This document shows, piece after piece, positions 23,655 to 35,577 of a DNA stretch of 64,000 nt. The translations under genes and the position numbers were made by a program. The notes under the pieces are model-generated. The model saw only the letters and a program-made list of their open reading frames with translations. It made no database searches and was not told where the DNA came from. Every line of letters starts with the position of its first letter. Positions within the stretch are counted from its first letter, which is position 1. Source of the DNA: Sphagnum compactum (lineage: Eukaryota; Bryophyta; Sphagnopsida; Sphagnales); NCBI GenBank assembly GCA_965153455.1, contig OZ234501.1, positions 10,974,001 to 11,038,000 of the forward strand, read 5' to 3'.

Positions 23655-25771
23655 TGGTGAATGTACCCACTGCGCAGCTCAATCTTTTTCCCTCTAGTGT
23701 AATCTCATTCTTTCCTGTACAGCTACTTCTACCATTGTGATTTGCAAGTGGGTGTAAATCACATGCAGCGGTGATCTCAGAGCAGAATAGTAATTACTTT
23801 CTTAGCTTAGTTGTTGCCTCTTGGGAAGCCTGTAGAAGCGTTTCAAAGATACAGTTGGGGTGATTGTGTTCCTCTGTACAATATTAGTTCTTCTTTTGTG
23901 GAACAAGATGGCAGCTTCTCTACACAGAGAAGCAGATCATGGATTTGGACTGTATTTAAAATATTTAAGGTCCTGTTTGGATGCTCACTGGCATCCTTTT
24001 CCTCTCTTCATGAGATTTGCTGAGAGTTTTCTGCCTTGCTCTCATGTGACCACCCATTTATTACCCTCCCCACATTTGGCAGAGATCCTCTAACACTAAA
24101 AATCAGGTCAATTTTTCAACATCATATGACGAATGTCTCTCTTGAACTACAACAAACTGTGCTTTGGGCCCAACAACCTCTTTTACTATTGAGTTTGATT
24201 TTCTTGAAATGTCTCTTGAAGACCAAAACCTCGCCCTGATGTTCTTTAGATATTGTTCCTTGTTTGTAGGTTTGTGGATGGTCTTTTGTTCTGAGCTTTC
24301 CAGACTTTGAGAGTATTATGTACCTGGACAAAGACTCTTTAGGTTGCAGCATATACCCAAAATGTTTTCTTTTCCTCTCCTTGTTTCTTTGTGTTTTTTT
24401 TTTCCATTCTATGTTTTTAGTTTGCTAGCCAGGACCATGGCTGCATCTATATTTTCTGCTGCTAGCCAGTATCATGGCTGAGTCTTGCCAGTGCTTCCAG
24501 ACTTGCAACAGAAACTTAGTACAAAGGTCTAGTGATTACAATGGCTGATTGTCACTGTAGGGATATAGGGAGATGGTGAAGTCAGTAGTCAGTTTGTGAT
24601 AGATAAGTAGCTATCATACATGTGAACTGTTGATGGTTCCTGAAGTGCTTCAAGTTCTTCCCTTGGTGTTTTTCTTGTTCCTGGTTCTTCAGTCCTAATC
24701 TGGTGTTCTTTCTTTGATTCAAGAAAAAGCTTTTGAACCTTGTTCAACTCATCCCAATCATGAGTATGGAGATCTTTTGATTCCCATGAGAGTTTTTGGC
24801 TTGAGAGATCAGAAAATTCCTGATTTGTGCATTACTAGAAGATTACCACCTATTACTGATGTTTGGCACAAAATAATTCTCAAAAGGTCTTGATAAAAAA
24901 AAGAGAATTTTTTCTGGATATTCGTTGAAGGTAAGAAGAAATAAAGTCCCAACTTGTAAAAAATTGTTTGTACCAAAACACACAACTCAAGGTGTATTTT
25001 ACGTGCTTGTTCCTCAACTCTTGAAATTCTGCAAAATTAAATTTGAAACTGTCAAACCTCATTTTCTAAAATAAACAAATATTTCACAAAGAAGTGCTGA
25101 TCATCAGTAGCAGGTACCATAATCAAGCTGCAAGCCCATTCTGTCCCTTTCACCCAATGTGTGTGGAAATAGAGAAATGAATGTTGTTTGGGGAAAAAAA
25201 AGGTGCTTTGTTGCAATTCCAGGGTCGAATGTTGTCATTTTGGTTGGTAAGACACTCTGCCTTTCAGTGTCACTAAATACCCTCACTAATTCAACAGCAA
25301 AATCAGTTGCTACTCTGAAGCTTTGCTTGCAGATTTCATCATCCATTTCAGGTTTTTTGGGACTGATACTGAAGCAGAGCATTGCATGTTACAACTTTCT
25401 GTCCAGAGAGTTTTCTATTACCCGTCTGAACATTACAAATGAAACCTAATTTTTACCACATCCTATGAAACCAATTGATGACAATTGTCACTGGGTTGGG
25501 TTGGCCATCATGGGTGGTCTCTATCCTGACCAAGTAGGATAGCTCGTACTTGTACATTAGAGACAAAGATGCCACAGTTGGAATCCTTGCCAATCTCTGT
25601 AACCCAATATTGATGAGATGATGCCGTTGGAATCATTGTAAATCTCTGTAACCCATTAACTGATGAGTGCTTCCCACCATATCATGAGGTTGAAGTTATT
25701 GGACATAAGAGACAAAGAATGGGGGAGCACCAAGGATCTTGTCATTTTGTGAGAAATTGTACAGCTGGAAT
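23655..25771. other. Convergent 3' flanks of two genes
   Basis: Holds the 3' untranslated region of the plus-strand ARM gene on the left and of the minus-strand SLC35F gene on the right. Near 25569-25667 two diverged copies of about 50 bp (GTTGGAATC...AATCTCTGTAACCCA) lie in tandem. No other gene is supported; the short frames in between lack domains. Confidence 0.5.
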
Positions 25772-26950
25772 TCATGGAAAAGCAGCATGCAGTGGAGCAG
25801 TTTCATCAAGAATGAGTGGTTCATTTTGAGGTTTAGGAGAAAGGCAAGTGAACTCATCTTCTTCAAGTGATGATTCCTCGACTTCAGCTTGGTCAATAAC
25901 CATCTCTGTTTCCCCCAGGTTGATTTCTTCATACTTGTCTTCAAGGCTCAAAAGAGAATGAGCTCCTCTTACAGGCTTAGCAACAGGCTCTCCAGCAACA
26001 GCATACACAATTAGACCCACAGCCACTGTGCCAAATGCAACAAAATAAAGGCTATCGACAGATTCATGAAAGCCGAGTGCCCGCACCAAAACAGCCCACA
26101 TGTCTGAAGTCAAGAGGGAGAGGTTCAGCATGGTCGAGCCATTCATCTTCAGCACAGTGGGCACCAGGCTGGAAAACCCAAAGCATGCAAACGCAAACCC
26201 TACAAATGGGCCTATGGATTGCACCGTCCAGTGAATGGATTGAAGTTCACCCCACTCCAGCACATAGAGCTGGCAGGCACTGATGAGAGCACCAAAGCAG
26301 CCAATATGTGCCAGAAACTCCACCTGATCCACTGCTTTGACCACAAATTCCTCACTCACATTTGAGAATCCATACATGATGGATGCTCCAATCACAAGAA
26401 TATCCCCCAGAATGACATTGCTTCCACCAGATCTGTCCTTGTCATGCACGTCAGAGAAGATGACAAGCACTAACCCTACTACACAGACTGTCACTCCAAC
26501 AAAATGCCCAATTGCATACTGTGTTTTGAGCGCCAGCCATGTGAGAATGAGCACACAAGGGATGGTCCAACAGTCCAGCAGCATGACACTAGTGATGGAT
26601 GTGTATTGGTATGCTTTAACAGCTAGGTAATTAGCCTCCACGTCCAGCAAGGCTAGCAGAACATAAATCCACAACGAGATCTGCAACTTTTTCTTTCTAT
26701 ACAGAAAGATGGAGCCATAGACTGTAGCCAGAAGCAAGTAATTGAGGAGAGACTGCGTGGTGGGCGCATCTATGCCATTTCTAGCCAGAAGTGCAGAAGT
26801 GAACCCTGTGCTTGTGACCAGGAGGCTCAGTACCTGACCCACTGCTAGTGCTTTCCACCCAGTTTCCTTGATTCTAGTCAGAAGCCTTGCTCGCCACATG
26901 TCCATCACGGAGCCACAGCTCTCGAGCTCCAATTCTGCTTCACCAGTCAT
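25772..26950 (-). CDS. SLC35F-type (DUF914) membrane transporter
   Basis: Uninterrupted 392-aa frame on the minus strand. It matches the plant SLC35F1/F2/F6 family (drug/metabolite transporter superfamily) along its whole length. Conserved words include LDVEANYLAVKAYQYTSITS, VMLLDCWTIPCVLILTW, SNVSEEFVVK, GSTMLNLSLLTSDMWAVL and SLYFVAFGTVAVGLIVY. About ten hydrophobic helices span residues 33-325. The N-terminus of about 30 residues and the acidic C-terminal tail of about 65 residues (EEINLGETEM, EESSLEEDE) are predicted cytosolic. Substrates of the plant members are mostly not established, so none is assigned. The ATG at 26950 gives MTGEAELELESC, a plausible start. The coding region has no intron, which is unusual if relatives are multi-exonic (see findings). 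A telo-box lies about 210 bp upstream. It is convergent with the ARM-repeat gene. Confidence 0.95.
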   Translation of the reverse strand: MTGEAELELESCGSVMDMWRARLLTRIKETGWKALAVGQVLSLLVTSTGFTSALLARNGIDAPTTQSLLNYLLLATVYGSIFLYRKKKLQISLWIYVLLALLDVEANYLAVKAYQYTSITSVMLLDCWTIPCVLILTWLALKTQYAIGHFVGVTVCVVGLVLVIFSDVHDKDRSGGSNVILGDILVIGASIMYGFSNVSEEFVVKAVDQVEFLAHIGCFGALISACQLYVLEWGELQSIHWTVQSIGPFVGFAFACFGFSSLVPTVLKMNGSTMLNLSLLTSDMWAVLVRALGFHESVDSLYFVAFGTVAVGLIVYAVAGEPVAKPVRGAHSLLSLEDKYEEINLGETEMVIDQAEVEESSLEEDEFTCLSPKPQNEPLILDETAPLHAAFP

Positions 26951-27157
26951 GGCAACCGCTCAAAAAACAGAAAACAACAACAAGAACAAGATGCAGAATC
27001 TATGCAAACCCTAAGGAAGATGGCCGATGCACTCCCTACCTTATCAAACACTCATGCCAACGACAAAAAAGTAGGAAATGATTTGATGCCATACTGTGAA
27101 GTAAGTATTCGTTACCTTGAACTTTACACAACTATTTCCTACTCTGGGAAGACTACT

Positions 27158-27176
27158 AAACCCTAAACCCTAAACC
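27158..27176. promoter_or_regulatory. Telo-box array upstream of the SLC35F gene
   Basis: AAACCCTAAACCCTAAACC, two and a half tandem telomere-type repeats, 208 bp upstream of the minus-strand ATG. Telo-boxes are known plant promoter elements bound by Myb-type telobox factors, often in genes active in dividing cells. Function here is inference. Confidence 0.65.
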
Positions 27177-27205
27177 TGCAAAAAAGTACATTAGCATTGG
27201 GGGGG

Positions 27206-27250
27206 GGTGGAACTCAGGAAACCGTTTTTGATGGTTTCCTGAGTTTCACC
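27206..27250. repeat. Hairpin: 18-bp inverted repeat with a 9-nt loop
   Basis: Left arm 27206-27223 (GGTGGAACTCAGGAAACC) pairs with right arm 27233-27250 (GGTTTCCTGAGTTTCACC) with one mismatch; the loop is 27224-27232. Just outside, CACCCTGTCTTT (27247) is repeated inverted near 27424 (AAAGACAGGGTG), so a larger foldback of about 230 bp may enclose it. No gene is attached. Confidence 0.75.
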
Positions 27251-27259
27251 CTGTCTTTC

Positions 27260-28240
27260 TTTTTTTCCTGAGCGCCTCCACTGCCGCTACCTGCACAGCT
27301 CCTATAATTTCTCTCGAACCTTATGCATTATAATGCTGAGATTCATGAGTTTCAGGATTTCATACTGAGATTTATTAAAATTTCCTTCCTTTGCGGATAC
27401 CACCAAAAGATGGGTTAGAGGGCAAAAGACAGGGTGACTTTTCGGATATCTCTCTATTGTCTCAATATAGTCTGGTTGCAAGTGGCAACTTGCTATGTAT
27501 CTATTTAACTATTTTTAACTACTGACTGACCTAATATTTTAAAGTCAGTGATAAGAACAGCCCAGCTAGTGAGGCGTGTACTACGTAGCTGCCCCTCTCT
27601 GAGCCAATAATGAATGCCATATCAGCAAACTGAATCTAAACCTCTCTTATTTGGGTTGTAAGTCAAAATCTTCCCTGGAATCTTCCCCTTACACAATTCA
27701 AGGCCTTTCCGATTGTCTTCAGTGCTCATCATTGTTTTTGCTCCCAACACATCCTAGTTTTAGCCAGTTCAACACTCCATGCCCTTCAGCTGTGGCACCA
27801 CTGGGAATTTGTCTATCTCAACATGGTTGCCACTTAAAACTTGAAAGTGAAAATTCAGGTCCCTCCTCCAACTTTGGAGGTGAAGAAATATGCCTACACT
27901 TGGAATTCAGTTAGAAGTTTTTGGCTCATCTTTTTTTGCATTTGGATTTTTTAAGGCAACATGTGAAATTGTTTTGTCAACATTTGGCACCTATTTGTTC
28001 CAATCTGTAGAGTTTAGGGCATGTGAGTAAGCACTACAAAATGTATTCTACACACACAATGCAAACTATGAGCAGACTTAAATAAAAAGCACAAAACTTA
28101 TGAACATGCATTAGCAAACATGAACACTTCTAGGGGAATTGAGCCTCTAAACGACCATTCTAGCATAAGTGACCTACAAAATCAAAACAAATTAACATAC
28201 ATTTACATATGCGAGAAGACATGCAAAGAAAAACATTGTA
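27260..28240. other. Intergenic, no gene seen
   Basis: No supported gene. An 87-codon plus-strand frame at 27651-27914 has no recognisable domain. The AT content rises toward the right, where transposon remnants begin. Confidence 0.4.
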
Positions 28241-28249
28241 AGCATTAGA

Positions 28250-29700
28250 TTGTGGAGATTGGGCAAAACATGATAGTATTATGAAAAGAAAGTTGCTTAG
28301 CTTGTAAAACATCCATTGAATTCAACAAAGGTAAATGCATAAGCCAAACACATTTTACCTTTGCAAAAATAAGCCCAACAATTGCAAAAAGCATATTGCC
28401 TAGCCAACATTGCAATATCGCATTGTTCAATGCATTCCACATATGGGAAATTTTGCAAAATGTAGAACTGTTGTGCAAACATGCACACAAGAAGTGGCAG
28501 ATGGGTAGTGAAGTTTTCCCATCACTATTGTGAAGTTTTAACTTCATAAAAATCAACATAGAAAAACACCTCTCATCTTCCACATTGCCTACGATTTACA
28601 CCATGATGATATCAACCAATTTCACATACTCAAGGAAACTACAAATGTTGTCACCAAACATCACATTATCATGGTCCAAGGATTGATGTAAGAAGGTGGA
28701 GCCATGCACATTGTTGAATTTGATTTCATTGTCAACTTGGACATGCCTTGTTACTTATAAGGTCACACTAACATTCAAAACCTCAAACACAAAGGTCTCC
28801 ACCTCATCCATCAATTAGGTAAATCGTCATAACATTATGCTACTTTAATCACTTACAAGTGTTTTGGGGAAAACATTTCACATTCTAGTTACAGCCAGTA
28901 TTGGGGATATACAATCCCAAAAACATCCATGACACCATGGATTTGAAACCTTATTTCTAATTCTTGAATCAAAATTTATATAACCCTTACCAAAACACCC
29001 ACAAAACCATAAAATAATATTGAAAAAAAAAAGTGAATTGAGAAGCAAAAATGGTGGAAACCTTGTTATAATTTTCAATTCAAAGTTTTTGTAGCCCATG
29101 CTTTGCTAAAGAAAAAATTGCAAAAATAAAATAATGTACAAGGGGAGAGTTCCAAAGATTTACCTTTGCATTGGTTCTTCACCAATGATTCAATAACAAC
29201 AAATACATTTTTAATGACAAAAGCAATAATCATAAATTCAAATCTCAATGCACTACCCATATATGTTGGCTATTCACCTCAAAGGCCAAATGTTAAACTC
29301 CAAATTAAGATCATGTATCCATTTGATTTGGATGTTTTCATACTTGCACTCAAACAATGACTTGAAGGCCCAAAAGGGGCTTACAATAAAGTTAGAAGAT
29401 TGTTCACAATACATGTTATATAAATCACCTTGGTAGACCTTGACAGTAGCCACAAGGTCGCACACAAACACATCCCTCATTTGTGCAAACTTAATGAGAA
29501 CATGCATAAATGCAAGATATAAACAAGTCCCAACAAAATCTAGAGGTCGCATAAATGTTTGTAGTCCATATTTGCTTGCTAATTTGTAGGACTATTTAAT
29601 GTCATCTTCACCAAGAACGTTCTATATTCTACCATCAATCTTTTAATAGGGTTCAACATTGAGATCCACCTTATTTTCACAATTTGAAGAATCTTATTCC
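28250..29700 (-). pseudogene. hAT-like transposase remnant (dimerisation end and preceding region)
   Basis: Minus strand, in broken frames. Near 28585-28440 the sequence reads VEDERCFSMLIFMKLKL and then, in another frame, MFAQQFYILQNFPYVECIE. This resembles the C-terminal hAT dimerisation region (the 'ENERRFSTLxFxKxKxRN' motif) followed by the stretch usually after it. Further upstream, about 29560-29400, LIKFAQMRDVFVCDLVATVK and FWAFKSLFECKYENIQ look like an internal part of the same kind of plant hAT-like protein. Stops and frameshifts are frequent, so it is inactive. Terminal repeats were not located. The family call rests on motif memory, not a search. Confidence 0.5.
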
Positions 29701-30159
29701 CCTTTGTTTCTAAAATATCTTTCCTTTTAAATGAATGTGCAAAATAGTTGTGCAAATTTTATAACAATTTCTCAAGGTAGATGACCAAAGACAAACTTAA
29801 TAAGGTTTGCATTGCCAAATTGGTGTAATGGGCCATATAATGGATCCCTTTAAAGAATTAGGCGCATAGTCGTTATGGATTTGTTTTGTAACAGCAATCC
29901 TTGTGCCTAGGAAAACATTAACATCATCTATCCCAAAATAGATAAGTTTTTGGGCAATTGAGTTTCATAGCAAGCCACCACCTATCAACAATGCCTCCAT
30001 AATCACTTCAATTAGGTTATCATTCCTTGATTTTACAACCACCCAATTTAAAGAGATGAAAATGAGATTCTTTACCCAATTTTCCAGCACATGGGTGTTT
30101 GTAAACTAGAATGTCGCAACCCTACCTTGAGAGAGTGTGAGGATGAGACTCACACTCCC

Positions 30160-30545
30160 GAAATGGGGACTTGGGAGTCCTCCGGGACTCCCGAAACTTC
30201 AGAGTTCGATTGCAGGGGTCAAATCACCTCGCATTGGGGTGTTCTTTATATCATTGGAAAGCTATTGAAATGTAGATGTCGAAAATGGGCTTGCCATTTA
30301 GACATCTGCAGCACAAGTTATGGCAGTTTGACTCCCAACCACTAAAAGTCGGGAATCGACCCAACCCCGGTGCGTGCAAGTAAAGTGCGACACATCGTTG
30401 GAAAGCTCTCGATGAGCGCTACAACTTTGCTTCAAACTTCGTCCCAATCAAAGGTCTGAGCAAAGATTTATAGCCTCCCAAAGGTGCGGGAGTCCAAACT
30501 GGGACAGTTTCGGGACTCCTCCTTGAGAGTCCCGGGACAAAAAGC
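30160..30545. repeat. GC-rich block with inverted GGGACTCCC-type ends
   Basis: At about 30169-30195, GGGAGTCCTCCGGGACTCCC forms a near-perfect hairpin, followed by GAAAC. Near 30508-30540 the inverted form (GTTTCGGGACTCC, then GAGAGTCCCGGGAC) recurs. The interior, about 350 bp, is much more GC-rich than its flanks and has no coding frame. It could be a foldback element or part of an LTR; neither can be shown. Confidence 0.45.
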
Positions 30546-31454
30546 CATTCGGATGTAGGCTCCGCGGAAAGACGCAGAGAACATTATATGGGGGAAGATG
30601 GTGGCTTCCCCCGAGTCCAGGCCATGGTGAGTCTTGTGAGTCCGGAGTCGCCTGTGGCTTGTCCTAGCACTAAAGGTGCTCCAGAAAGTGAACTAACCAA
30701 CTTGTTGGTTAGTTTGATGTAGATTCGAGTGAGTAATTAAATGTTTGTCACTCTTCCTAGTCCCATCCCGAAGCTTCAGCACGCCCCTCTACCCCTTTTA
30801 GTGCTGAGAGCTGGGAGCGTGCCCCAAGTCCTTCACAATTCTGCTATTTGAGTAACTTAGACCCATCTTGGTTCTAACCAAGAACTTGGGAGCGCGTCAT
30901 AGAATGTCCATTTTTTGAGGTCTCTATGTTTTTTTTTCCACCTTCTAGATGAAAATGTCTCTTGTGTCAAATTTGTTTTTAATTTTATGAAAAGGGACTC
31001 AATTATATGATTTTTATATTATATAATGTGATACACAAGTGAAATCATTTGAAACAAAAAATTTATATCAAATGAAAGACAATTCATAATGTTCGACAAA
31101 ACATTGGTCTTATTCTGGTATTTAATGGGTAGTCGTGTAAACAAAGAGAATTGGGATTCGTGAAGCAATTGAGGGGTGTCTACTTTTAACCCTAACCTTT
31201 TAGAGATTTCTCACCCCTAATCACACCATTGAGGTTCTAAAACTATGATTACCAACTTTTGTTGAAGAAAAAAATTAACCCTACACCTCAATCATCCAAT
31301 ATCAAATTTTGGAAAAAAAAAACCCCCCTTATAACCATGCGCACTCATCATTCATTATTCTAACATGAAGTTCCTAAAAATCCCTAATAGCTTTACCACA
31401 CCCTAATATCCCTTATGCAATTCTTAAAAATTGAGACTACTGCACATGGTGTGT
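30546..31454. other. No gene; GC-rich then AT-rich spacer
   Basis: GC-rich sequence continues to about 30900 and then gives way to AT-rich DNA. I see no coding frame, LTR boundary or named repeat. Confidence 0.3.
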
Positions 31455-32226
31455 CGGTATGGCTCACACGGGGATGTAAGGATCGGTAATGGTTGAAGGA
31501 AACCATGAAAGTAATGATGTGGATTCTTTGTTCGAACACAAACATCGCAAGATCCGACAAACTCCTTCACATGCTTCCAAAGTTGTGGCTACCAATAATC
31601 TCCAAACATTAACTCCATGGTCTTGTTGAATCCAAAATGGCCTGTAGCCAAATCATCGTGCCTAGTCTAGAAAACTTGAAGTCATGCAGGGCCATTAGGA
31701 ACATTCAAAAGACCATCATGATAAAATACACCATCTTGAAATTCGAATTTAACATGATCTCTGAAAAAATCTTGGATTTGATTATGATTGTTTAATTGGC
31801 CGTGGATGCCAATAGCAAGAGGGTCATTTTTCAAATCTTCACGAATTTGACAAAGAAAGGTTGTGTCATCAAGAATTATTGACAACATCTGAAGTTGAAG
31901 ATGTTCAAGTTTTAAAATGACATCACATTGTTGCTCGTAGGCGGCATCTCCCTCCTTAAGTGAAAGGTATGAGCAACAAGACAACGCATTAAGTTTCCCT
32001 TGCTGGTGCCTAAGGCGATATATGATCACAAACTAGAATCGAAATAAAAACAATGTCCATCAAACTTGGCATCGATTCAAAACACGGATTATCATGAATA
32101 CTGCAAGTTCTTATGGTTTGAATACAAAGTGATTTCATGTTGAGTTCCTTCAAATAAATGATGCCACTAATTAAAAGCATCCATAATGGCTAGTTGTTTT
32201 TTATCATGAATCTTGTTATTAATCTT
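31455..32226 (-). pseudogene. Ty3/gypsy chromovirus fragment: RNase H C-terminus and integrase zinc finger
   Basis: Reading right to left on the minus strand: degenerate RNase H sequence (KIHDKKQLAIMDAF near 32215-32175, then HEITLYSNHKNLQYS), the linker RHQQGKLNALSCCSYLSLKE (near 32000), then YHDGLLNVPNGP. These are followed by the integrase HHCC zinc finger region (HDDLATGHFGFNKTMELM and WKHVKEFVGSCDVCVR near 31650-31540). It ends near LQPLPI at about 31470 with loss of similarity near 31455. Several stops interrupt it. The next expected domain, the integrase catalytic core, is not adjacent: it lies on the opposite strand at 35578. Confidence 0.8.
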
Positions 32227-32229
32227 TCA

Positions 32230-33422
32230 CAACACCATAACACAACTCAAAGAATTCAACATGTTCACATTTTGTAACCCGCAAATTAAAGTCTTTTTGC
32301 TGACCAAGCTCATGCAATAAAACAAGTCAAACTCTTCAAAATGTAGGCAAGTAGACATTATAAGGTGGTTAAATGGCACCATATCTAAAATAATGAAGGG
32401 CATGAGGAATTCTTCCTCAAATTTTGCAACAATTCGATGCATAAGAATCTACACAACCTTGATTGCTTGGCGTGAAGATTGCCTTGTCAGTAGTCTAGAA
32501 CTAATAGCTAAACCTTAGCAGTGACTACCTGCCATAAATCCCATATATCCCATTGTAGTATATTAGGGATTGTTGAAAACTTTGAAACAAAATTTTTGAA
32601 CTAAGATTTGCATTTCCAGTCCAACAAAATTAAGGCATAGGTGTATCATTAGCAATCAAAGCAACAAAAAAACACCAATTAAAAAAATATTACAACATGT
32701 TGCCACCAAGCTGAGTTACCACTCCCATGGTGGCCATGCATCTTGTTTAATGTTCAATCAACAATTCATTGACTGAATTGGTTTTCCTATATTGAAATAT
32801 AATTTAACAAAATTGAATAAAACACAATTTTCATTTGATCTAACATCCAACAATAACCCTATTACGCACATGAAACACATAGCCATTATCTTTGTCAAAT
32901 CCTTGTCGCATCAACCAACATATGCTCAAATTCAACTACAAAAGCATGCAACAATGGAAATGACACCCAACTATAAAAATAGACAACAAAGGTAATGACA
33001 AGGACTTCCTACCACTGGTAATGTGGAACGTGCAAAGCTTCCAGCCATGCACTTCAATGGAAACCATTTGATAATGTTGCGAGCGAATTGTTGGTTCTTG
33101 TGTTCTTGGATCAAACAAGCACCAAGGCTTTAACGAATAATGCGCAACTATCCTATAAGCAAATTGTTGAATCTCGTGCAATCTTTTATGCACTGATCAA
33201 GGATGCACTGCAGCTTCTAAATAGACCACACTCTAGAGGGTTGACAAGGTAATTGTTGCATCTCATATTTTCTATAAAGATTCAACACATGAGTAGACTT
33301 TCATTCATCTCAGAACTCAATAATAGACGCAACTTTGGTCCCCACACATCAAAGTATGTTCAAATTCCCCATCAACAACAAGGTGTCCAAGAGACCTTGA
33401 TGTGACCCACCTAGCTTTTTTC
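32230..33422. other. Possible upstream chromovirus remnant, unassigned
   Basis: Between the RNase H fragment and the CACTA-type end. Minus-strand frames at 32227-32442 and 32936-33193 are open but degenerate; by position they could be decayed reverse transcriptase or gag, but no motif proves this. Confidence 0.25.
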
Positions 33423-35577
33423 CACTAGTAGAAATTGGCCAAAATGTAACCACTCTATTTGCGATTACATGCGACTATTAGTTATTTGCAACTACATTTG
33501 GACATTTTTGCAACTATTTCTTGTGTTGGTCATATTTGTGATTACATTGCAACTAGTTTGCAACTATTTTAGTGTTCATCTTTCCATGTAAACAACATTT
33601 AGTTTGGTTTTCATCCAAGAAGAACAATTTATGTCTCATTAATTGCAAATGTGACCAATTTAGTTGCAACCCTATGAGTATACAAAGGTTTATTTGTGAA
33701 TTCTAAGGAATATAATTGGGTGTATTAATATTTATAAATGTATATTTTGAATGTATATGAACAAACATATTACATGTGTATTCAATAATATTACTAGCAT
33801 AAATGGCCTCAATATTACGGTTACACTAATTAGTGTATATTTTGAGTATATTAAAATTTTATGTTGAAATATTCACTAAATATATTGTGCTCATATTACA
33901 AGTTTATCCAAACCATTTTATTATACTTCTTAAAATGATCACAAATGACACTATTATTATATTATATATTTATATTAATTACATGTAATAAAAAACTAAA
34001 TTTTCATAGTAACTTTCATTATTATTTTTAAATAGTAATATTTTATTAGATAATGATCATAATGATGATGACGATGATATTAGAATGATAGGAAAATAAT
34101 GAAATAATTACTGAAAGTCTAATATATTTTATTTTATTTTATTTTATTTTCAAATGATTAATGTACTTATTAAAGTTTTATTTTTATTGATTAAAAAATC
34201 AGAATTAATTATAATAAATCATAATAGATCTAACAAGCGACATAATAATATATAACAATAAAATACAAAATAGCTAACCTAGGCTAACTACAAATTACAT
34301 CATCATTATTATTATAAATAATCAATTCTGAAGTATTACTATATTATAATAATTACCAAAAAATATTAATATATAGTTTTAAGTTTTTATATTTCAAATT
34401 TATAGTTATTAATTATTAATTATTCAATGATCATAATAAATTACTGATATGTAGTTTTATTTTCAACTTTATTATTTTATTATTTTTATAATTCCTTTTC
34501 TGCGCCCCGCAACCTTTGCGGGCTTCTTTTCTCTACAAACCAAAAAGGCGCAAAGCAAGAAAGCGCCAATAAAATATTTTTTGGCTCTGCCTTCAGAAGA
34601 GAGCTGCGCCCTTTGCTCGCAAAGTGAACAAAGTGCGTAGTTCCGAAGAGGAAAAAAAGCCTTAAAGTCGTAAATTGCGCGCATCCTTGTAGCAATTTAC
34701 TATGTATATATCTTTCCGCAATAATTACTGGTATAGTTAGAATGGAAATATAACAAACTAAAATACAAATGTAAAAATTATTTTCGAAGGAAAAATATGC
34801 TTATTAAAAATATGAAATATTTATTGTAATAGTTCATAAGTAGTTATAATGAGTGAAGTAATAATATGAATAATAAAAATAAAATAGTTAACCTTGGCTA
34901 CCAACTAGCTACAATAATAATTGAATTAATGTTGTTTTTTCTATTAAATATTTACATTTATATTTATTATGAACTATAAAAATGAAAATAATTATGGGAA
35001 TAATTATAATAAAATAGTTACCCTAGGTTAGGTTTTAATTATATTATTAGAATTTTAAATTTTAATATTCCATTTTTATAATTAATAATTAATAGTTACT
35101 GAATATTTCAGTTATTATATTTATTTATTTGGTTATGAAATATTAATTAATAATAATAATAATTAGCTAATTATTTCAAGATTAGCCAATTATTAATTAA
35201 TGAAATTGGTTGATAAATCATTATAGTTCATATATAATTAAAATTAAACATTATTACTTTATCTAGCAAATAAATTAAATAATAACTAATAGTATAATTA
35301 ATTCAGTTATCATAATATATTGATGATTATTACTATAAACAATTAGTTAATTTTTAGTTTAGTTGTTAATTAATTAATTAACAAGCTTGTTAATTTATTT
35401 GTCTATATTGTATTCATTAAATAATTAGTAATTTTATTAATTAATTAGTCAACTAATTAGTTAGCTAGTTAGTGTCACTTACCTACTTAATTATATACTC
35501 TTCAAGATGAAAATGCAAGCTAAAACATATGGGATAAAAAATTTAGTTGTAAGTCATGCAATTAAACATTTTTTGTT
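33423..35577. mobile_element. CACTA-type end with AT-rich interior (partial element)
   Basis: Begins CACTAGTAGAAATTGGCC at 33423, and the next 35 bp (AAAATGTAACCACTC, TTTGCGATTACATGCGAC) are nearly the same as the inverted sequence ending at 43344. Behind it are many copies of TTGCAACTA and TTTGCGACTA, the kind of subterminal motif seen in CACTA/En-Spm elements. The rest is very AT-rich, with no transposase frame. No matching right end was found before 35578, where integrase sequence starts abruptly. Confidence 0.6.
34495..34690. other. GC-rich island inside AT-rich element DNA
   Basis: About 200 bp with many GCGC/GCGCAAAG words (CTGCGCCCCGCAACC, AAAGGCGCAAAGCAAGAAAG, CGCGCATCC), bounded on both sides by very AT-rich sequence. 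It looks unlike any neighbour in base use. Origin unknown; an organellar or foreign insert is possible. Confidence 0.45.

Noticed and set aside
30190-30230. Possible tRNA-like B box (GAGTTCGATTGC)
   Set aside because: No acceptor stem, anticodon arm or A box around it.
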